From Sandaracinus amylolyticus (GTDB lineage Bacteria; Myxococcota_A; Polyangia; Polyangiales; Sandaracinaceae), in assembly GCF_021631985.1 (NCBI RefSeq), contig NZ_CP070225.1:2852001-2916000 (forward strand): 64,000 bases of DNA, read 5' to 3'. A model generated the notes under the pieces. It did no database searches. It was not told where the DNA came from and saw only the letters and a program-made list of their open reading frames with translations. Every line of letters begins with the position of its first letter. The stretch's first letter is position 1. A program made the translations under genes and the position numbers. This document shows positions 17,953-25,923 of this stretch, piece by piece.

Positions 17953-18504
17953 TCAGATCTCGAACAGCATCTGCGCTCGGAGGATCGCGGTGATCCACAC
18001 CGGGTCCGCCGGCCGCGGGGGCTGATCGCTGAACGACGTGAAGAGCACGTACGGGCGCACCTCGAGGCCGAGCACCCATTCGCGCGACACCAGCCAGTCG
18101 AGCCCCACCACGGCGTGGCCCGCGAAGTCGATCCACGCGTCGGTCGTGTCCTCGCGATCCCAGATCGAGACCGGAGCGTCGACGCCGAGCCCGAAGAACG
18201 GCACCAGCTCGAGGATGTCGATCAGGTACACGAGCTCGAGCCCCACCGACGTGCGGTGGAGCAGCCCGTCGTCCACGTGCAGCGCGTAGTTGGCGAGCGC
18301 GCGCACCTCCCACGTGTCGTCGAGGCCGAGCGAGCCCTCGACCTGCACGACGAACCCGTTGTGGGGCAATGGATTGTCGCTCGCGACCGCGGCGTACCCG
18401 ACGCCGAGCGCGAGGCCGAATTGGTCCTCGTACGCGTGGGCGCTGGACGGGCAGAGCAGGGCGGCGGCGATCGCTGCGGCGAAGCAGGTGGGTACGGCGC
18501 GCAC
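17953..18504 (-). CDS. Outer-membrane beta-barrel-like protein
   Basis: A small exported protein of 183 residues. The GTG at 18504 is chosen because it gives a clean signal peptide (VRAVPTCF, hydrophobic core, cleavage after SSAHA). Longer starts add a non-signal Arg/Gly-rich extension. The mature part alternates amphipathic strands and turns (FGLALGVGYAAVASDNPL, VQVEGSLGLDDTWEVRALAN, VVGLDWLVSREWVLGLEVRP). It ends in an aromatic/hydrophobic strand (AQMLFEI), as outer-membrane barrels do. It resembles the cyanobacterial/proteobacterial 8-strand porin-like family in size only; no function can be given. The gap to 18752 (247 bases) carries the divergent promoters, which I could not pin down. 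Confidence 0.72.
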   Translation of the reverse strand: MRAVPTCFAAAIAAALLCPSSAHAYEDQFGLALGVGYAAVASDNPLPHNGFVVQVEGSLGLDDTWEVRALANYALHVDDGLLHRTSVGLELVYLIDILELVPFFGLGVDAPVSIWDREDTTDAWIDFAGHAVVGLDWLVSREWVLGLEVRPYVLFTSFSDQPPRPADPVWITAILRAQMLFEI

Positions 18505-18751
18505 CGCCGTCGTATGTCCCCCGTCCGTGGTGCTGTCGAGTCCACGTCGGAGGCCGCGTTTCCTACTCGGGCCGCGAGTTGCAGGTGTTTGGGGCCGCGT
18601 GTAATGTCCCGCCCTCGCGCCGGGCCCTGCCCGGATCCCGCGTGATCCGAGCGCTCCGCGACGGGGTGCTCGAGACCCGCGCGGCGTGCCCACCGACGGC
18701 GCGCGAGCGTCCGAGCCGGCCCCGCCGGCGACTCAGGTCCTGGAGAGAAGC

Positions 18752-20038
18752 GTGTCCACCGAGGAGAAGAAGGACAACGAGGAGCGCGAGGGCGGCGAGC
18801 CGACGACGCGCTCCGACGAGGCCGAGGCCGCCGCCACGGAGGACGCGTCCGAGGAGACGCGCGAGGCGAGCGGGTCCACCGAGGACAACGAGGCGGGCAC
18901 GGAAGACGAGGACGAAGGCGACGCCGCAGAAGCGGCGGCCGTCGCGCCGGTCTCGAGCGCCGGGGTCGCGAAGTCGGCACCTCGCGGCAGCGCGGGCGCG
19001 CGCCTCGCCGCGGCGAAGGCGGCCAAGGCGGCGAAGAAGGCCGCGAAGAAGGCTCAGCTCGCCGCCGAAGGCGCCGCGACCGACGAGCTCGCGATGACCG
19101 GCGGTGGTGCGCCCGCGAAGGACGCCGAAGAGGTCCTCAAGGAGTCGCCGATCGGCGTCGCCGCGTCGAAGGCCGGCGAGTGGGCGCAGGCGAACCGTCA
19201 GCTCGCGGCCGGGATCGTCGGTGTGCTGATCGTCGGTGCGCTCGGCTGGGTCGGCTACTCGTGGTGGCACGCGTCGCAGGCGAACGCCGCGGGCGCGCTG
19301 CTCACGGAGGCGGTCGAGATCGCGAACGCCGAGGTCGTGCGCGAGGGCGAGGAGCGCCCCGAGCCGGTCGAAGGTCGTGAGGAAGAGCGCACGTTCCCGA
19401 CGCGCGAGGCGCGCGCCGAGGCCGCGCTCGAGGCGTATCGTCGCGTGCTCTCGGAGGCCGGCGGCTCGGACGCCGCACGCTGGGCGCGCCTGGGCGAGGC
19501 GAGGGCGCTCTTCGATCTCGGCCGCAACGAGGACGCGCGCGGCGCGTACGAGACCGCGCTTCGTGAGGCGGGCGGCGATCCGATCGTCGCGTGGCGCGCG
19601 CTCGAGGGCATCGGCTTCACGTACGAGGCCGATCAGCAGTGGGATCAGGCGATCGAGCAGTACCAGGAGCTGCGCTCGATCGAGGACGGCGCGTACGAAG
19701 CGCCGGCCGACTTCCACATCGCGCGCATGCGCATCGCGAAGGGCGAGCGCGTCGAGGCGACGACCGCGTTGCGCGGTCTGATCGAGCGCCTGCGCGAGGA
19801 GTCGAGCGAGGGCGAGCCGGAGTTCCCGTACGTGCTGGCGCAGGCCGAGGTGCGGCTCCGCGAGCTCGATCCGGGCTCGGCCTCGAGCAGCTCGCCGATG
19901 ATGATCGGGCCCGAGGGCCCGGGCGGCGCCGGCGGTCTTCCGCCGGGGCTCGAGGGGATCGATCCGCAGATCCTCGAGCAGCTGCGCCGTCAGCTCGGTG
20001 CGGGCGCGGGCGCGCCCGGCGAGGGTCAGCCCGAGTGA
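18752..20038 (+). CDS. YfgM-like membrane-anchored TPR protein
   Basis: The 428-residue product has a long acidic then Lys/Ala-rich cytoplasmic N-terminus (Glu-rich to about residue 75, then alternating AAK repeats). One membrane helix (about 148-168, GIVGVLIVGALGWVGYSWW) follows, then a periplasmic TPR part (about 190-370: RWARLGEARALFDLGRNEDA, GFTYEADQQWDQAIEQYQEL). That is the YfgM architecture; YfgM in E. coli is a chaperone partner of SecYEG. The start is the GTG at 18752 with GGAGAG 5 bases upstream. The ORF extends further upstream without a ribosome site. The BamB-like gene begins inside its stop codon, repeating the yfgM-bamB order of E. coli, which supports an envelope-biogenesis role. 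Confidence 0.82.
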   Translation: MSTEEKKDNEEREGGEPTTRSDEAEAAATEDASEETREASGSTEDNEAGTEDEDEGDAAEAAAVAPVSSAGVAKSAPRGSAGARLAAAKAAKAAKKAAKKAQLAAEGAATDELAMTGGGAPAKDAEEVLKESPIGVAASKAGEWAQANRQLAAGIVGVLIVGALGWVGYSWWHASQANAAGALLTEAVEIANAEVVREGEERPEPVEGREEERTFPTREARAEAALEAYRRVLSEAGGSDAARWARLGEARALFDLGRNEDARGAYETALREAGGDPIVAWRALEGIGFTYEADQQWDQAIEQYQELRSIEDGAYEAPADFHIARMRIAKGERVEATTALRGLIERLREESSEGEPEFPYVLAQAEVRLRELDPGSASSSSPMMIGPEGPGGAGGLPPGLEGIDPQILEQLRRQLGAGAGAPGEGQPE

Positions 20039-21219
20039 AGCGGGCGCTCGCGGCGCTGGTCGGGATCGGGGTCGGCGCCGCGTCGCTCGGAGCGTGCGGC
20101 GGCGTCTCGATCCCACTCGGGACGTACGAGCAGGCCCACGATGCGCCGCGCGGGCGCACACGCGAAGGTCGCCTGCCGATCCGCTGGACCAAGCGCATCG
20201 CGCCCGAGGACGAAGGTCCGTACCTGCCGATCGAGCGCGCCGTCCCGGCGCTCGATGCACGTGGCGATCGCATCTACGTCGGCTCGAGCGCTGGGTCGCT
20301 CTGGGCGCTGAGCGGCGCGGGCACCGAGATCTGGATGTACCAGGCCGGCGGTGCGATCGGCTCGCAGCCGCTGGTCGATCCCGACCGCGACGAGGTCTAC
20401 GTCGCGAGCGACGACGGTCGCCTCCACGCGCTCGTCGCGTCCACCGGCGAGGTCCGGTGGCATGCCGAGGTCGGTGGCGCGGTGGGTCGTCCGCCGGTCG
20501 CGACCGATGACGCGATCTACATCATCACCGACGCGGACGTGGTCGCCGCGTTCGATCGCTCGACCGGCGAGGCGCTGTGGCGCTACCGGCGCGAGGCGCC
20601 CGAGGGCTTCTACGTCACCGAGCACGCGGGCCTCGCGCTCACCGATCGCCAGCTGATCACCGGGTTCACCGACGGCGTCGTGGTCGCGCTCGATCCCCGC
20701 GACGGTGCGGTGCTCTGGGAGCGGGACACGACCGCCGATCTGCGCACGACGAGCGACACGATCCGGTTCACGGACGTCGACACCACGCCGCTGATCATCG
20801 GCGACACGGTGTACGCCGCGTCGTTCGCGGGCGGGCTCTACGCGTTGGAGCGCTCGAGCGGCTCGGTGCGCTGGCTCCGCGAGGAGCTGACCGGGATCAC
20901 GGGCCTCGCGGAGGCGCCCGGCGGGCTGCTGATCGCGAGCTCGGGAGACCTCGGCGTGATGGCGCTGCGCGCGGCCGACGGCGAGCGCGTGTGGACCAGC
21001 CGCATCGGGCGGGGATCACCCACGGTCCCGCGCGTGGTCGGTGACGTGGTGATCGTCGGTGAGAGCGAAGGCGGGCTGCTGACGCTCTCGCTCGGCCGCG
21101 GGACCGAGCTGGGGCGCATCGAGGCCGGTCACGGGTTCGCGGCGCCGGCGGAGTTCTCCGAGGGGCTCGGAGGCGCGGTGTCGAACTCGGGCACGCTGTT
21201 CGTGTTCCGGCTGCTCTGA
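20035..21219 (+). CDS. bamB: BamB-like outer-membrane assembly lipoprotein (PQQ beta-propeller)
   Basis: An eight-bladed-propeller lipoprotein of the BamB family, which helps BamA fold outer-membrane barrels. GTG at 20035 overlaps the preceding stop by four bases. The signal peptide ends in the lipobox LGAC (Cys about 21). Residues about 65-394 carry repeated PQQ-type blades: IYVGSSAGSLWALSGAGTEI, VYVASDDGRLHALVASTGEV, VVAAFDRSTGEALWRYRREA, VVVALDPRDGAVLWERDTTA, LYALERSSGSVRW. The C-terminal FVFRLL is the closing strand. The length of 394 matches BamB (about 390). The neighbour YfgM-like gene strengthens the call. A der (GTPase) gene, which follows in E. coli, is absent here. Confidence 0.88.
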   Translation: MKRALAALVGIGVGAASLGACGGVSIPLGTYEQAHDAPRGRTREGRLPIRWTKRIAPEDEGPYLPIERAVPALDARGDRIYVGSSAGSLWALSGAGTEIWMYQAGGAIGSQPLVDPDRDEVYVASDDGRLHALVASTGEVRWHAEVGGAVGRPPVATDDAIYIITDADVVAAFDRSTGEALWRYRREAPEGFYVTEHAGLALTDRQLITGFTDGVVVALDPRDGAVLWERDTTADLRTTSDTIRFTDVDTTPLIIGDTVYAASFAGGLYALERSSGSVRWLREELTGITGLAEAPGGLLIASSGDLGVMALRAADGERVWTSRIGRGSPTVPRVVGDVVIVGESEGGLLTLSLGRGTELGRIEAGHGFAAPAEFSEGLGGAVSNSGTLFVFRLL

Positions 21220-21220
21220 G

Positions 21221-21592
21221 TCACCGGAGATCGTAGGCGACGTCGACGTGGAGCTCCTTGCCGTCGAACGGCGGGAGCTCGAGCCCGTAGAGCACGTCCG
21301 CCACGCACGAGCGCATCTCGACGTCGTCGGTCGGGGCCTGCCAGTCCGGCAGCTGGACCGACGCGACGAGGCCGTGCGGCGCGAACACGAGGAGCGCCCG
21401 GAGCGTCCCGCTGCGCGCGCCGCCGATGCAGCGGTGAATGGGCTCGCTCGCGCTCGCGAGCGTCTCCGCGAGGAGCTCGCTCGACCGTGAGGGCACCGGC
21501 TCGCCGACGATGCGCGCACGCGGTCCCGAGACGCACCCAGGAAGAAGCCCCGCCGCCGCGACTGCGGCGACGACGACGAGCCTTGGTTCCAT
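21221..21592 (-). CDS. Small AgmX/PglI- or TonB-C-like lipoprotein
   Basis: A 123-residue lipoprotein starting at the ATG at 21592 (MEPRLVVVAAV), lipobox LPGC. The mature part (SELLAETLASASEPIHRCIG ... GTLRALLVFAPHGLVASVQL ... VEMRSCVADVLYGLELPPFD) has the helix-strand-strand-helix-strand pattern and the paired cysteines (IHRCIG, RSCVAD) of the AgmX/PglI C-terminal domain. Such domains are TonB-C-like and frequent in myxobacterial motility and envelope proteins. It abuts the BamB gene tail to tail (one base gap). The mobile element inserted 66 bases upstream of this start and probably replaced its original promoter surroundings. Confidence 0.75.
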   Translation of the reverse strand: MEPRLVVVAAVAAAGLLPGCVSGPRARIVGEPVPSRSSELLAETLASASEPIHRCIGGARSGTLRALLVFAPHGLVASVQLPDWQAPTDDVEMRSCVADVLYGLELPPFDGKELHVDVAYDLR

Positions 21593-21657
21593 CGCGAGGC
21601 ACGTTGCTCCGTGCGGGAGGCGAGCAAGTCGCCGCACGCAGGGCCCCCGATCCCGAT

Positions 21658-21662
21658 CCGGA
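21658..21662. repeat. Target-site duplication, left copy (CCGGA)
   Basis: CCGGA immediately precedes the TGT that opens the left terminal repeat; the same five bases follow the ACA at the right end (25974-25978). A 5-bp duplication is what a transposase leaves, though in DNA this GC-rich a chance match is possible. Confidence 0.6.
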
Positions 21663-21713
21663 TGTCAACGCGAAGTAGAAATGTCCGGTTCTCTCCCAAG
21701 TAGGAATGTCCGG
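21663..21713 (+). repeat. Left inverted terminal repeat with two transposase-site copies
   Basis: Starts TGTCAA and contains CGCGAAGTAGAAATGTCCGG (21669-21688) and AAGTAGGAATGTCCGG (21698-21713). The outer 20-mer matches the reverse complement of the right end at 18 of 20 positions. Confidence 0.8.
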
Positions 21714-21799
21714 TCGTCGTTACGGGACAGCAAGCGCACGGCGCGGCGTCGCGCGCCGCGCCTAGAAACGCCCGCGTACGTCGAGCTCGACCTCGCAGC

Positions 21800-21990
21800 A
21801 TCGTCGAACCAGAGCGCGGGGATCACGTTGGCGTGACGCGATCGACGGGCAGATGACTGACGTCGCGCTCGGGAAGATGGCCGGCCAGTCGGAGAGGGCG
21901 GAGATTCGTCGTCAGGACGATGCTCCTGCGTTCGTACCGCATCGAGAGAGCGCTTGGAAGAGCAGGTCGGCGTCGTGCAGCGCACCGCGC
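21800..21990 (-). pseudogene. Decayed IS21 IstB-type helper ATPase remnant
   Basis: Pieces of the C-terminal half of IstB can be read on the minus strand in three different frames: LLFQALSR (about 21966-21942), then RYERRSIVLTTNL (about 21939-21901) one base out of frame. SDWPAIFP (about 21897-21874) is in another frame, and a H-A-N-V-I-P fragment follows (about 21840-21822). IstB proteins read LLF-x-x-x-x-R-RYERxSxxLTTNL-x-x-x-W in this order. At least two frameshifts and a stop make it non-functional. The rest of the about 390-base stretch between the left terminal repeat and rpmG shows no gene. Confidence 0.6.
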
Positions 21991-22101
21991 ATGCCGCGAA
22001 CCTCGACGGCAAGGCAGACGCGTTTCGGGCACTCGCTTCGTGCAGGCCTCGCGACGACCGCCGCACGCGCCGGCGTGCCCGAGCTCGACATCAGGACTCA
22101 C

Positions 22102-22263
22102 TCAGTCGCGCGAGATCTTCTTCTCGACGAAGAGCACGTGCTTGCGCGCGATCGGGTCGAACTTCACGAGCTGAAGCTTGCTGGGCGCAGTGCGCTTGTT
22201 CTTCGACGTGACGTACGCGTATCTGGTGCCAGCCGTCGAGACGACGTGAATCACGTGGCGCAT
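22102..22263 (-). CDS. rpmG: Ribosomal protein L33, cysteine-free (zinc-independent) form
   Basis: A 53-residue protein reading [20 protein letters not shown] and [20 protein letters not shown], the bL33 pattern of large ribosomal subunits. It has no cysteine at all, so it lacks the two CxxC pairs that bind zinc in the C+ form. C- paralogs commonly replace zinc-binding ribosomal proteins when zinc is scarce and are Zur-controlled in many bacteria. The ATG at 22263 has GAGG about 7 bases upstream and lies inside the 3' end of the COG0523 gene (13-base overlap), so it is translated from the same transcript. It is inside the mobile element, so it is probably an extra copy beside a chromosomal rpmG outside this window. 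Confidence 0.93.
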   Translation of the reverse strand: MRHVIHVVSTAGTRYAYVTSKNKRTAPSKLQLVKFDPIARKHVLFVEKKISRD

Positions 22264-23519
22264 GATGCAACCTCGCCGCGCTCGTCACTCGAGATGGCTT
22301 CGTCGACGGCGAATGCAGGAAACGGATCCCGCAGCTCACGACGCCACCGGGCCACGCCCATCGTCATCTCCTCGGTCGTAAGCAAACACCCGTCGAGGCC
22401 CTCGCGTAGCGCTCGCTCGTTCATGTCGATGCCGATGAACACAATCTCCTGGTGTCGGTCACCGAACTCCGGGTCCCAGCTCGCCTCGATTTCAGCGAGG
22501 AACGCTGCATCGCTCGGCCAATTCGCGCGGTCGACAGCCGCCAAGAAGTACCCCGCATGCTCGACGCGTGCGGCGGGACCTGCCGAGCTCCACGACAGCG
22601 CCTCCGACATGCGCGTCGCGAGCCAGAAGAAGCCCTTGCTCCGCAGCACGCCTCGCCATTCGCTCTTGAGGAAGGCATCGAATCGCTCAGGATGCAGCGG
22701 TCGCTTGGACCTCCACACAAAGCTCGAGATGCCGTACTCGTCGGTCTCCGGCCTGTGCTTTCCCTCGAGCTCCTGGTACCAGCCAGGCGCGCGAGTCGCT
22801 CGCTCGAAGTCGAATCGCTGGGTGTTCAGGACGACGTCGAGCGGAACCCCGCCGTGCGTCGCGCGCACGAGCCGCGCGTCAGGATTCAGCTTGCGGAGCA
22901 GCGCCTCGAGCGTCTCGAGCGTTGCCGGCGCGGTGAGATCCGTCTTGTTCAGCACGATGACATCAGCGAACTCGACCTGATCGACGAGTAGGTCGGCGAG
23001 GTTGCGCTCGTCCTCGCTCGAGATCGCGAGCCCGCGGTCCCCGAGTTCGTCGGCCGACTGATAGTGCTCGAGGAACGTTCGCGCATCGACGACGGTGACC
23101 ATCGTGTCGAGCCGCGCGACGTCCGCGAGGCTCACGCCGGTCTCGTCGCGAAACGTGAATGTCTGAGCAACCGGCAGCGGCTCTCCGACTCCGGTCGACT
23201 CGATCAGCAGATAGTCGAAGCGACCCTCGCGCGCGAGACGGCTGACCTCGGCGAGTAGATCGTCTCGCAGCGTGCAGCAGATGCATCCGTTCGAGAGCTC
23301 AACGAGCTTCTCTTCGGTGCGCGACAGGTTCGCATCGCCGCGCGCGACTAGGCGAGCGTCGATGTTCACCTCGCTCATGTCGTTGACGATGACCGCAACG
23401 CGTCGACCTTCACGATTGGTCAGAACGTGGTTCAGGAGTGTCGTCTTCCCTGCGCCGAGGAAGCCGGAGAGGACAGTGACGGGCAGACGTTCTGATTTCG
23501 GCGGTTCAGGGTTGTGCAT
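22251..23519 (-). CDS. COG0523-family zinc-chaperone GTPase (ZigA/ZagA-like)
   Basis: A cytoplasmic G3E GTPase that delivers metal, usually zinc, to client proteins under starvation. The GTP-binding P-loop is [13 protein letters not shown] (about residues 18-30), the metal site is NGCICCTLR (Cys79, Cys81, Cys82), and further motifs are [11 protein letters not shown] and VLNKTD (about 190). The C-terminal CobW_C part includes [19 protein letters not shown] and [13 protein letters not shown]. At 422 residues it is close to ZigA/YciC-type proteins. The ATG at 23519 is the only start giving the normal short leader. Its promoter region contains the palindrome at 23549-23565. Overlap with rpmG and divergence from the DUF1826 gene form the usual zinc-regulated neighbourhood. 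CobW-like cobalamin roles are unlikely in this context. Confidence 0.92.
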   Translation of the reverse strand: MHNPEPPKSERLPVTVLSGFLGAGKTTLLNHVLTNREGRRVAVIVNDMSEVNIDARLVARGDANLSRTEEKLVELSNGCICCTLRDDLLAEVSRLAREGRFDYLLIESTGVGEPLPVAQTFTFRDETGVSLADVARLDTMVTVVDARTFLEHYQSADELGDRGLAISSEDERNLADLLVDQVEFADVIVLNKTDLTAPATLETLEALLRKLNPDARLVRATHGGVPLDVVLNTQRFDFERATRAPGWYQELEGKHRPETDEYGISSFVWRSKRPLHPERFDAFLKSEWRGVLRSKGFFWLATRMSEALSWSSAGPAARVEHAGYFLAAVDRANWPSDAAFLAEIEASWDPEFGDRHQEIVFIGIDMNERALREGLDGCLLTTEEMTMGVARWRRELRDPFPAFAVDEAISSDERGEVASCAT

Positions 23520-23542
23520 GGCGCGACGCTATCGCATCTAGC

Positions 23543-24253
23543 ATGCTCATGCAACGCGGTTGCATATGCGACTGTGATGCGATACGCCGATGCGATGCTG
23601 GCTCTGCGATCCATGCATCGGACGGAACATCGGTCTTGCTGGTCCCCTCGATCGAACATCTCGGAGGCATCCTCGAGTGCCGCGTCAACGCGTGGCTCGT
23701 GAGACGCGTGCTTCCGGAGCGCGTCGTCGACACTTGTCGTGCAATCGCGAACGAGCCGCTGCAGCGGTCGCTCGAGATCGCGCCGGGAACCAGCATTGCT
23801 CCGATCGTCGATGGATTACCGCCGGAAGCTTCGGAGACGATCGGCGCCGATGCGCGCCATCTGACCGCGATCTTCCTCGCGATCACGAATCGGCGTAGCG
23901 CCCAGGTTCGCCTTGAGAGCGTCTCGTGCGACGCGTGCCGCAAGTTCCACGTCGACTACGTGCGCATGCGAATGCTCGTGACCTACGCCGGGCCAGGCAC
24001 GGAGCTCGTCGCGAACGGCGATGCGCGCCGCGAGTACATCGGACGAGCGGACCTCGGCTTCGACGAGGCGAACCGCGCGATCGTTCCGAACGCGTCGCGC
24101 GTCATCCACGCGCGCGAAGGAGATATCGTGCTGCTCAAGGGCGAGGCGTTCGAGGGCAATGCTGGCAACGGCGCGGTGCACCGCTCGCCACCGATCGAAG
24201 AGCGCGGCGAGCGACGCCTCATGCTGAAGATCGACCTGCCGGGTTCGTACTAG
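23543..24253 (+). CDS. DUF1826 protein of the zinc-starvation cassette
   Basis: A protein of unknown biochemical activity that regularly accompanies COG0523 GTPases in Zur regulons. The family core is clear: SCDACRKFHVDYVRMRMLVT (Cys-x2-Cys-x2-Phe-His-x-Asp, likely metal ligands) followed by YAGPGTELV, then REGDIVLLKGEAF, GAVHRSPPIEERGERRLML and a short basic end. The start is uncertain. ATG 23543 overlaps the putative Zur box and encodes an odd Cys-rich N-terminus, whereas a TTG at 23636 would begin VLLVPSIEHLGGIL, closer to family starts. The longer form would be 236 residues and the shorter 205. It is divergent from the GTPase by 23 bases or more, sharing one control region. Confidence 0.85.
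   Translation: MLMQRGCICDCDAIRRCDAGSAIHASDGTSVLLVPSIEHLGGILECRVNAWLVRRVLPERVVDTCRAIANEPLQRSLEIAPGTSIAPIVDGLPPEASETIGADARHLTAIFLAITNRRSAQVRLESVSCDACRKFHVDYVRMRMLVTYAGPGTELVANGDARREYIGRADLGFDEANRAIVPNASRVIHAREGDIVLLKGEAFEGNAGNGAVHRSPPIEERGERRLMLKIDLPGSY
23549..23565. promoter_or_regulatory. Candidate Zur operator (perfect palindrome)
   Basis: ATGCAAC-GCG-GTTGCAT is a perfect 7-bp inverted repeat with a 3-base spacer, 30 bases before the COG0523 ATG and between the two divergent zinc-linked genes. It is the most A/T-rich palindrome nearby and its position suits a Fur-family (Zur) repressor. The identity of the regulator is inferred from gene content; no zur gene is in the element or the window. 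Confidence 0.6.
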
Positions 24254-24451
24254 TGTCCCGACCGCCGCATGGTGATCGGCGCGATGCCGCTCCCGGTACC
24301 AATCGGACCGCGCCTACGAGATCTCGAAGAGACGCTGCGCCGGGTAGGCGCTCGAGGTGATGGCCTCGCGCATTCCAGCATGGCGCCCGATGTGCTCTTC
24401 GTCGTGCCGACGCGACGAGGCTGATCCGTCGGAAGCTTGCGCTGCGTTCCC

Positions 24452-24495
24452 GTGCGTGGAGCTCGTTCTCTTCCTGTGCGTGGAGCTCGTTCTCT
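24452..24495. repeat. Two direct copies of a 20-bp sequence, 24-bp period
   Basis: GTGCGTGGAGCTCGTTCTCT occurs at 24452-24471 and again at 24476-24495, overlapping the transposase stop codon. The rest of the 240-base gap to the DUF1826 stop holds no assigned gene; a minus-strand reading-frame tail ending at the TAG 24316-24314 is discussed in the findings. Confidence 0.7.
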
Positions 24496-25903
24496 ACGAC
24501 GTGCGCCCGAACGGCGGCTCGTCCCACGGTGCGGTGCGCGCTTCGTGCAGACGGGTTGCGATGAGACGCCGCTCGCGATGCGTGCGCGCCGCGGCTAGCG
24601 TCTGCTCTTCGCGGTCGCGTTGGTCGCGATGAATCTGATCGAGGATCGCGCCGAGCGGGTCGTCCTCGCGCTCCTGTTGGCGGCGCTGAATCTGATCGAG
24701 GGTGGTGCCGATGAGCTCGTGGTCGACGATATCGCCGAGCGCGACCGCGTTCTGCGCGCGGTCCTTCGGAAAGGCGCGCATCGGCAGCTCGACGCCTTGA
24801 TGGCGAATGCTGACCCGGCCTTCGTCGTCTTCGAACACCTGGACCCGCTTGCCTCGCAGAGCGAGTGCGGTCGCCGAGGGCTCGAGCACGTAGAGCACGC
24901 GCTGGTAGTTGACCGCGAGGTTGTGCGTGACCTTCCGTTCTTCTCGTCGCTGGAAGACGTCATCGAGGCGCTGACCGGCGAGCAGCGGACGATGAGCGTC
25001 GGTCGCGTTCGCCGGTGCGCGGCCGAATCGAGCGTTGTAGTCAGCCATGAAGGCTGGCAAGAGCGCGTTGCCTTCGTCGATCGAGCCCGCTCTGGCGAGG
25101 CGGAGCTCCTTCACGAGGCGGTCTTGCAGCGTGAGATGCGCGCGCTCGACGCGACCCTTCGCCGGCGCGCTGTGCGCGCAGATGACGTCGATGTTGAGCT
25201 CGCTCATCGCGCGCCCGAACTGCGTGAGCCCATCGCCGCCGTGGTCCCGTCGATTGACGCGAAACTCGCTCGCCTTGTCGCTGTAGAACGCCACGGGACG
25301 GCCGTGGCGCTCTAGGTAGCGGCGTGCCGAGGCGAAGTAGTCGAACGTCGATTCGCCCGCGCAGAAACGCAGCTCCATCAGCTCGCCGGTCGCGTCGTCA
25401 ACGAAGACGAGCAGGGCGCAGCGCGGAGCGCGATCCTCGAACCACTCGTGGTCGCAGCCGTCGATTTGAACGAGCTCACCGCGGCAAGCGCGGCGGTGCC
25501 GAGGCTGGTGCACGCGCCGGTCCCGACGGCGCCGTGGGACGAAGAGGCCCGCGTCGATCATCCACGTCCGAAGCGTCTCGACCGAGACGCTCATGCCGTG
25601 GCGCTCGATGAGCTTCTCGCGAGCGAGCGTCGGCCCGAAGTCGGCGTAGTGCGCGCGCACGATGTCGAGCGCACGGTCGTGCAGCTCGTCGGGGAGCCGT
25701 CGATTGCTGGGCCGACCGCGGCTCTTCGCGATGAGCGCGGCCGGGCCACCGGCCTCGTAGCTGCGGAGAAGCCGACGCACCTGGCGCTCGGTCAGGCCGA
25801 GCAGCTCGCCGGCTTGCCGCTGTGTCAGACGGCGCTCGACGAGCTTCGCCATCACGCCGGCACGATCGAGCTCCTCGGTGCTCATCGACAGGGGCCTCGC
25901 CAT
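24494..25903 (-). CDS. ISNCY/IS1202-group DDE transposase
   Basis: A 469-residue transposase intact from start to stop. An N-terminal helix-turn-helix (about residues 18-60: LVERRLTQRQAGELLGLTER) precedes the RGRPSNRRLPDELHD linker. The rve/DDE core follows: first Asp in LVQIDGCDHEWF (Asp138), second in AFYSDKASEF (Asp199), Glu in KGRVERAHLTLQ (Glu243). GLTQFGRAMSELNIDVICA between the last two is typical of the ISNCY/IS1202 group. The C-terminal beta region (VYQ-like NYQRVLYVLEPSA) and a basic tail complete it. The ATG at 25903 is 20 bases from the right inner repeat. It is expected to act on the terminal repeats at 21663 and 25973. All three catalytic residues are present, so it may still be active. 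Confidence 0.93.
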   Translation of the reverse strand: MARPLSMSTEELDRAGVMAKLVERRLTQRQAGELLGLTERQVRRLLRSYEAGGPAALIAKSRGRPSNRRLPDELHDRALDIVRAHYADFGPTLAREKLIERHGMSVSVETLRTWMIDAGLFVPRRRRDRRVHQPRHRRACRGELVQIDGCDHEWFEDRAPRCALLVFVDDATGELMELRFCAGESTFDYFASARRYLERHGRPVAFYSDKASEFRVNRRDHGGDGLTQFGRAMSELNIDVICAHSAPAKGRVERAHLTLQDRLVKELRLARAGSIDEGNALLPAFMADYNARFGRAPANATDAHRPLLAGQRLDDVFQRREERKVTHNLAVNYQRVLYVLEPSATALALRGKRVQVFEDDEGRVSIRHQGVELPMRAFPKDRAQNAVALGDIVDHELIGTTLDQIQRRQQEREDDPLGAILDQIHRDQRDREEQTLAAARTHRERRLIATRLHEARTAPWDEPPFGRTS

Positions 25904-25923
25904 GCGCGGCGCGATACCCCGGA

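Noticed and set aside
21853-22980. Long + strand frame over rpmG and the COG0523 gene
   Set aside because: Antisense shadow; the minus strand carries L33 and the GTPase motifs.
24219-24527. A separate 102-residue minus-strand gene between DUF1826 and the transposase
   Set aside because: It overlaps the transposase C-terminus in another frame and has Arg-rich repeats created by the 24-bp duplication.
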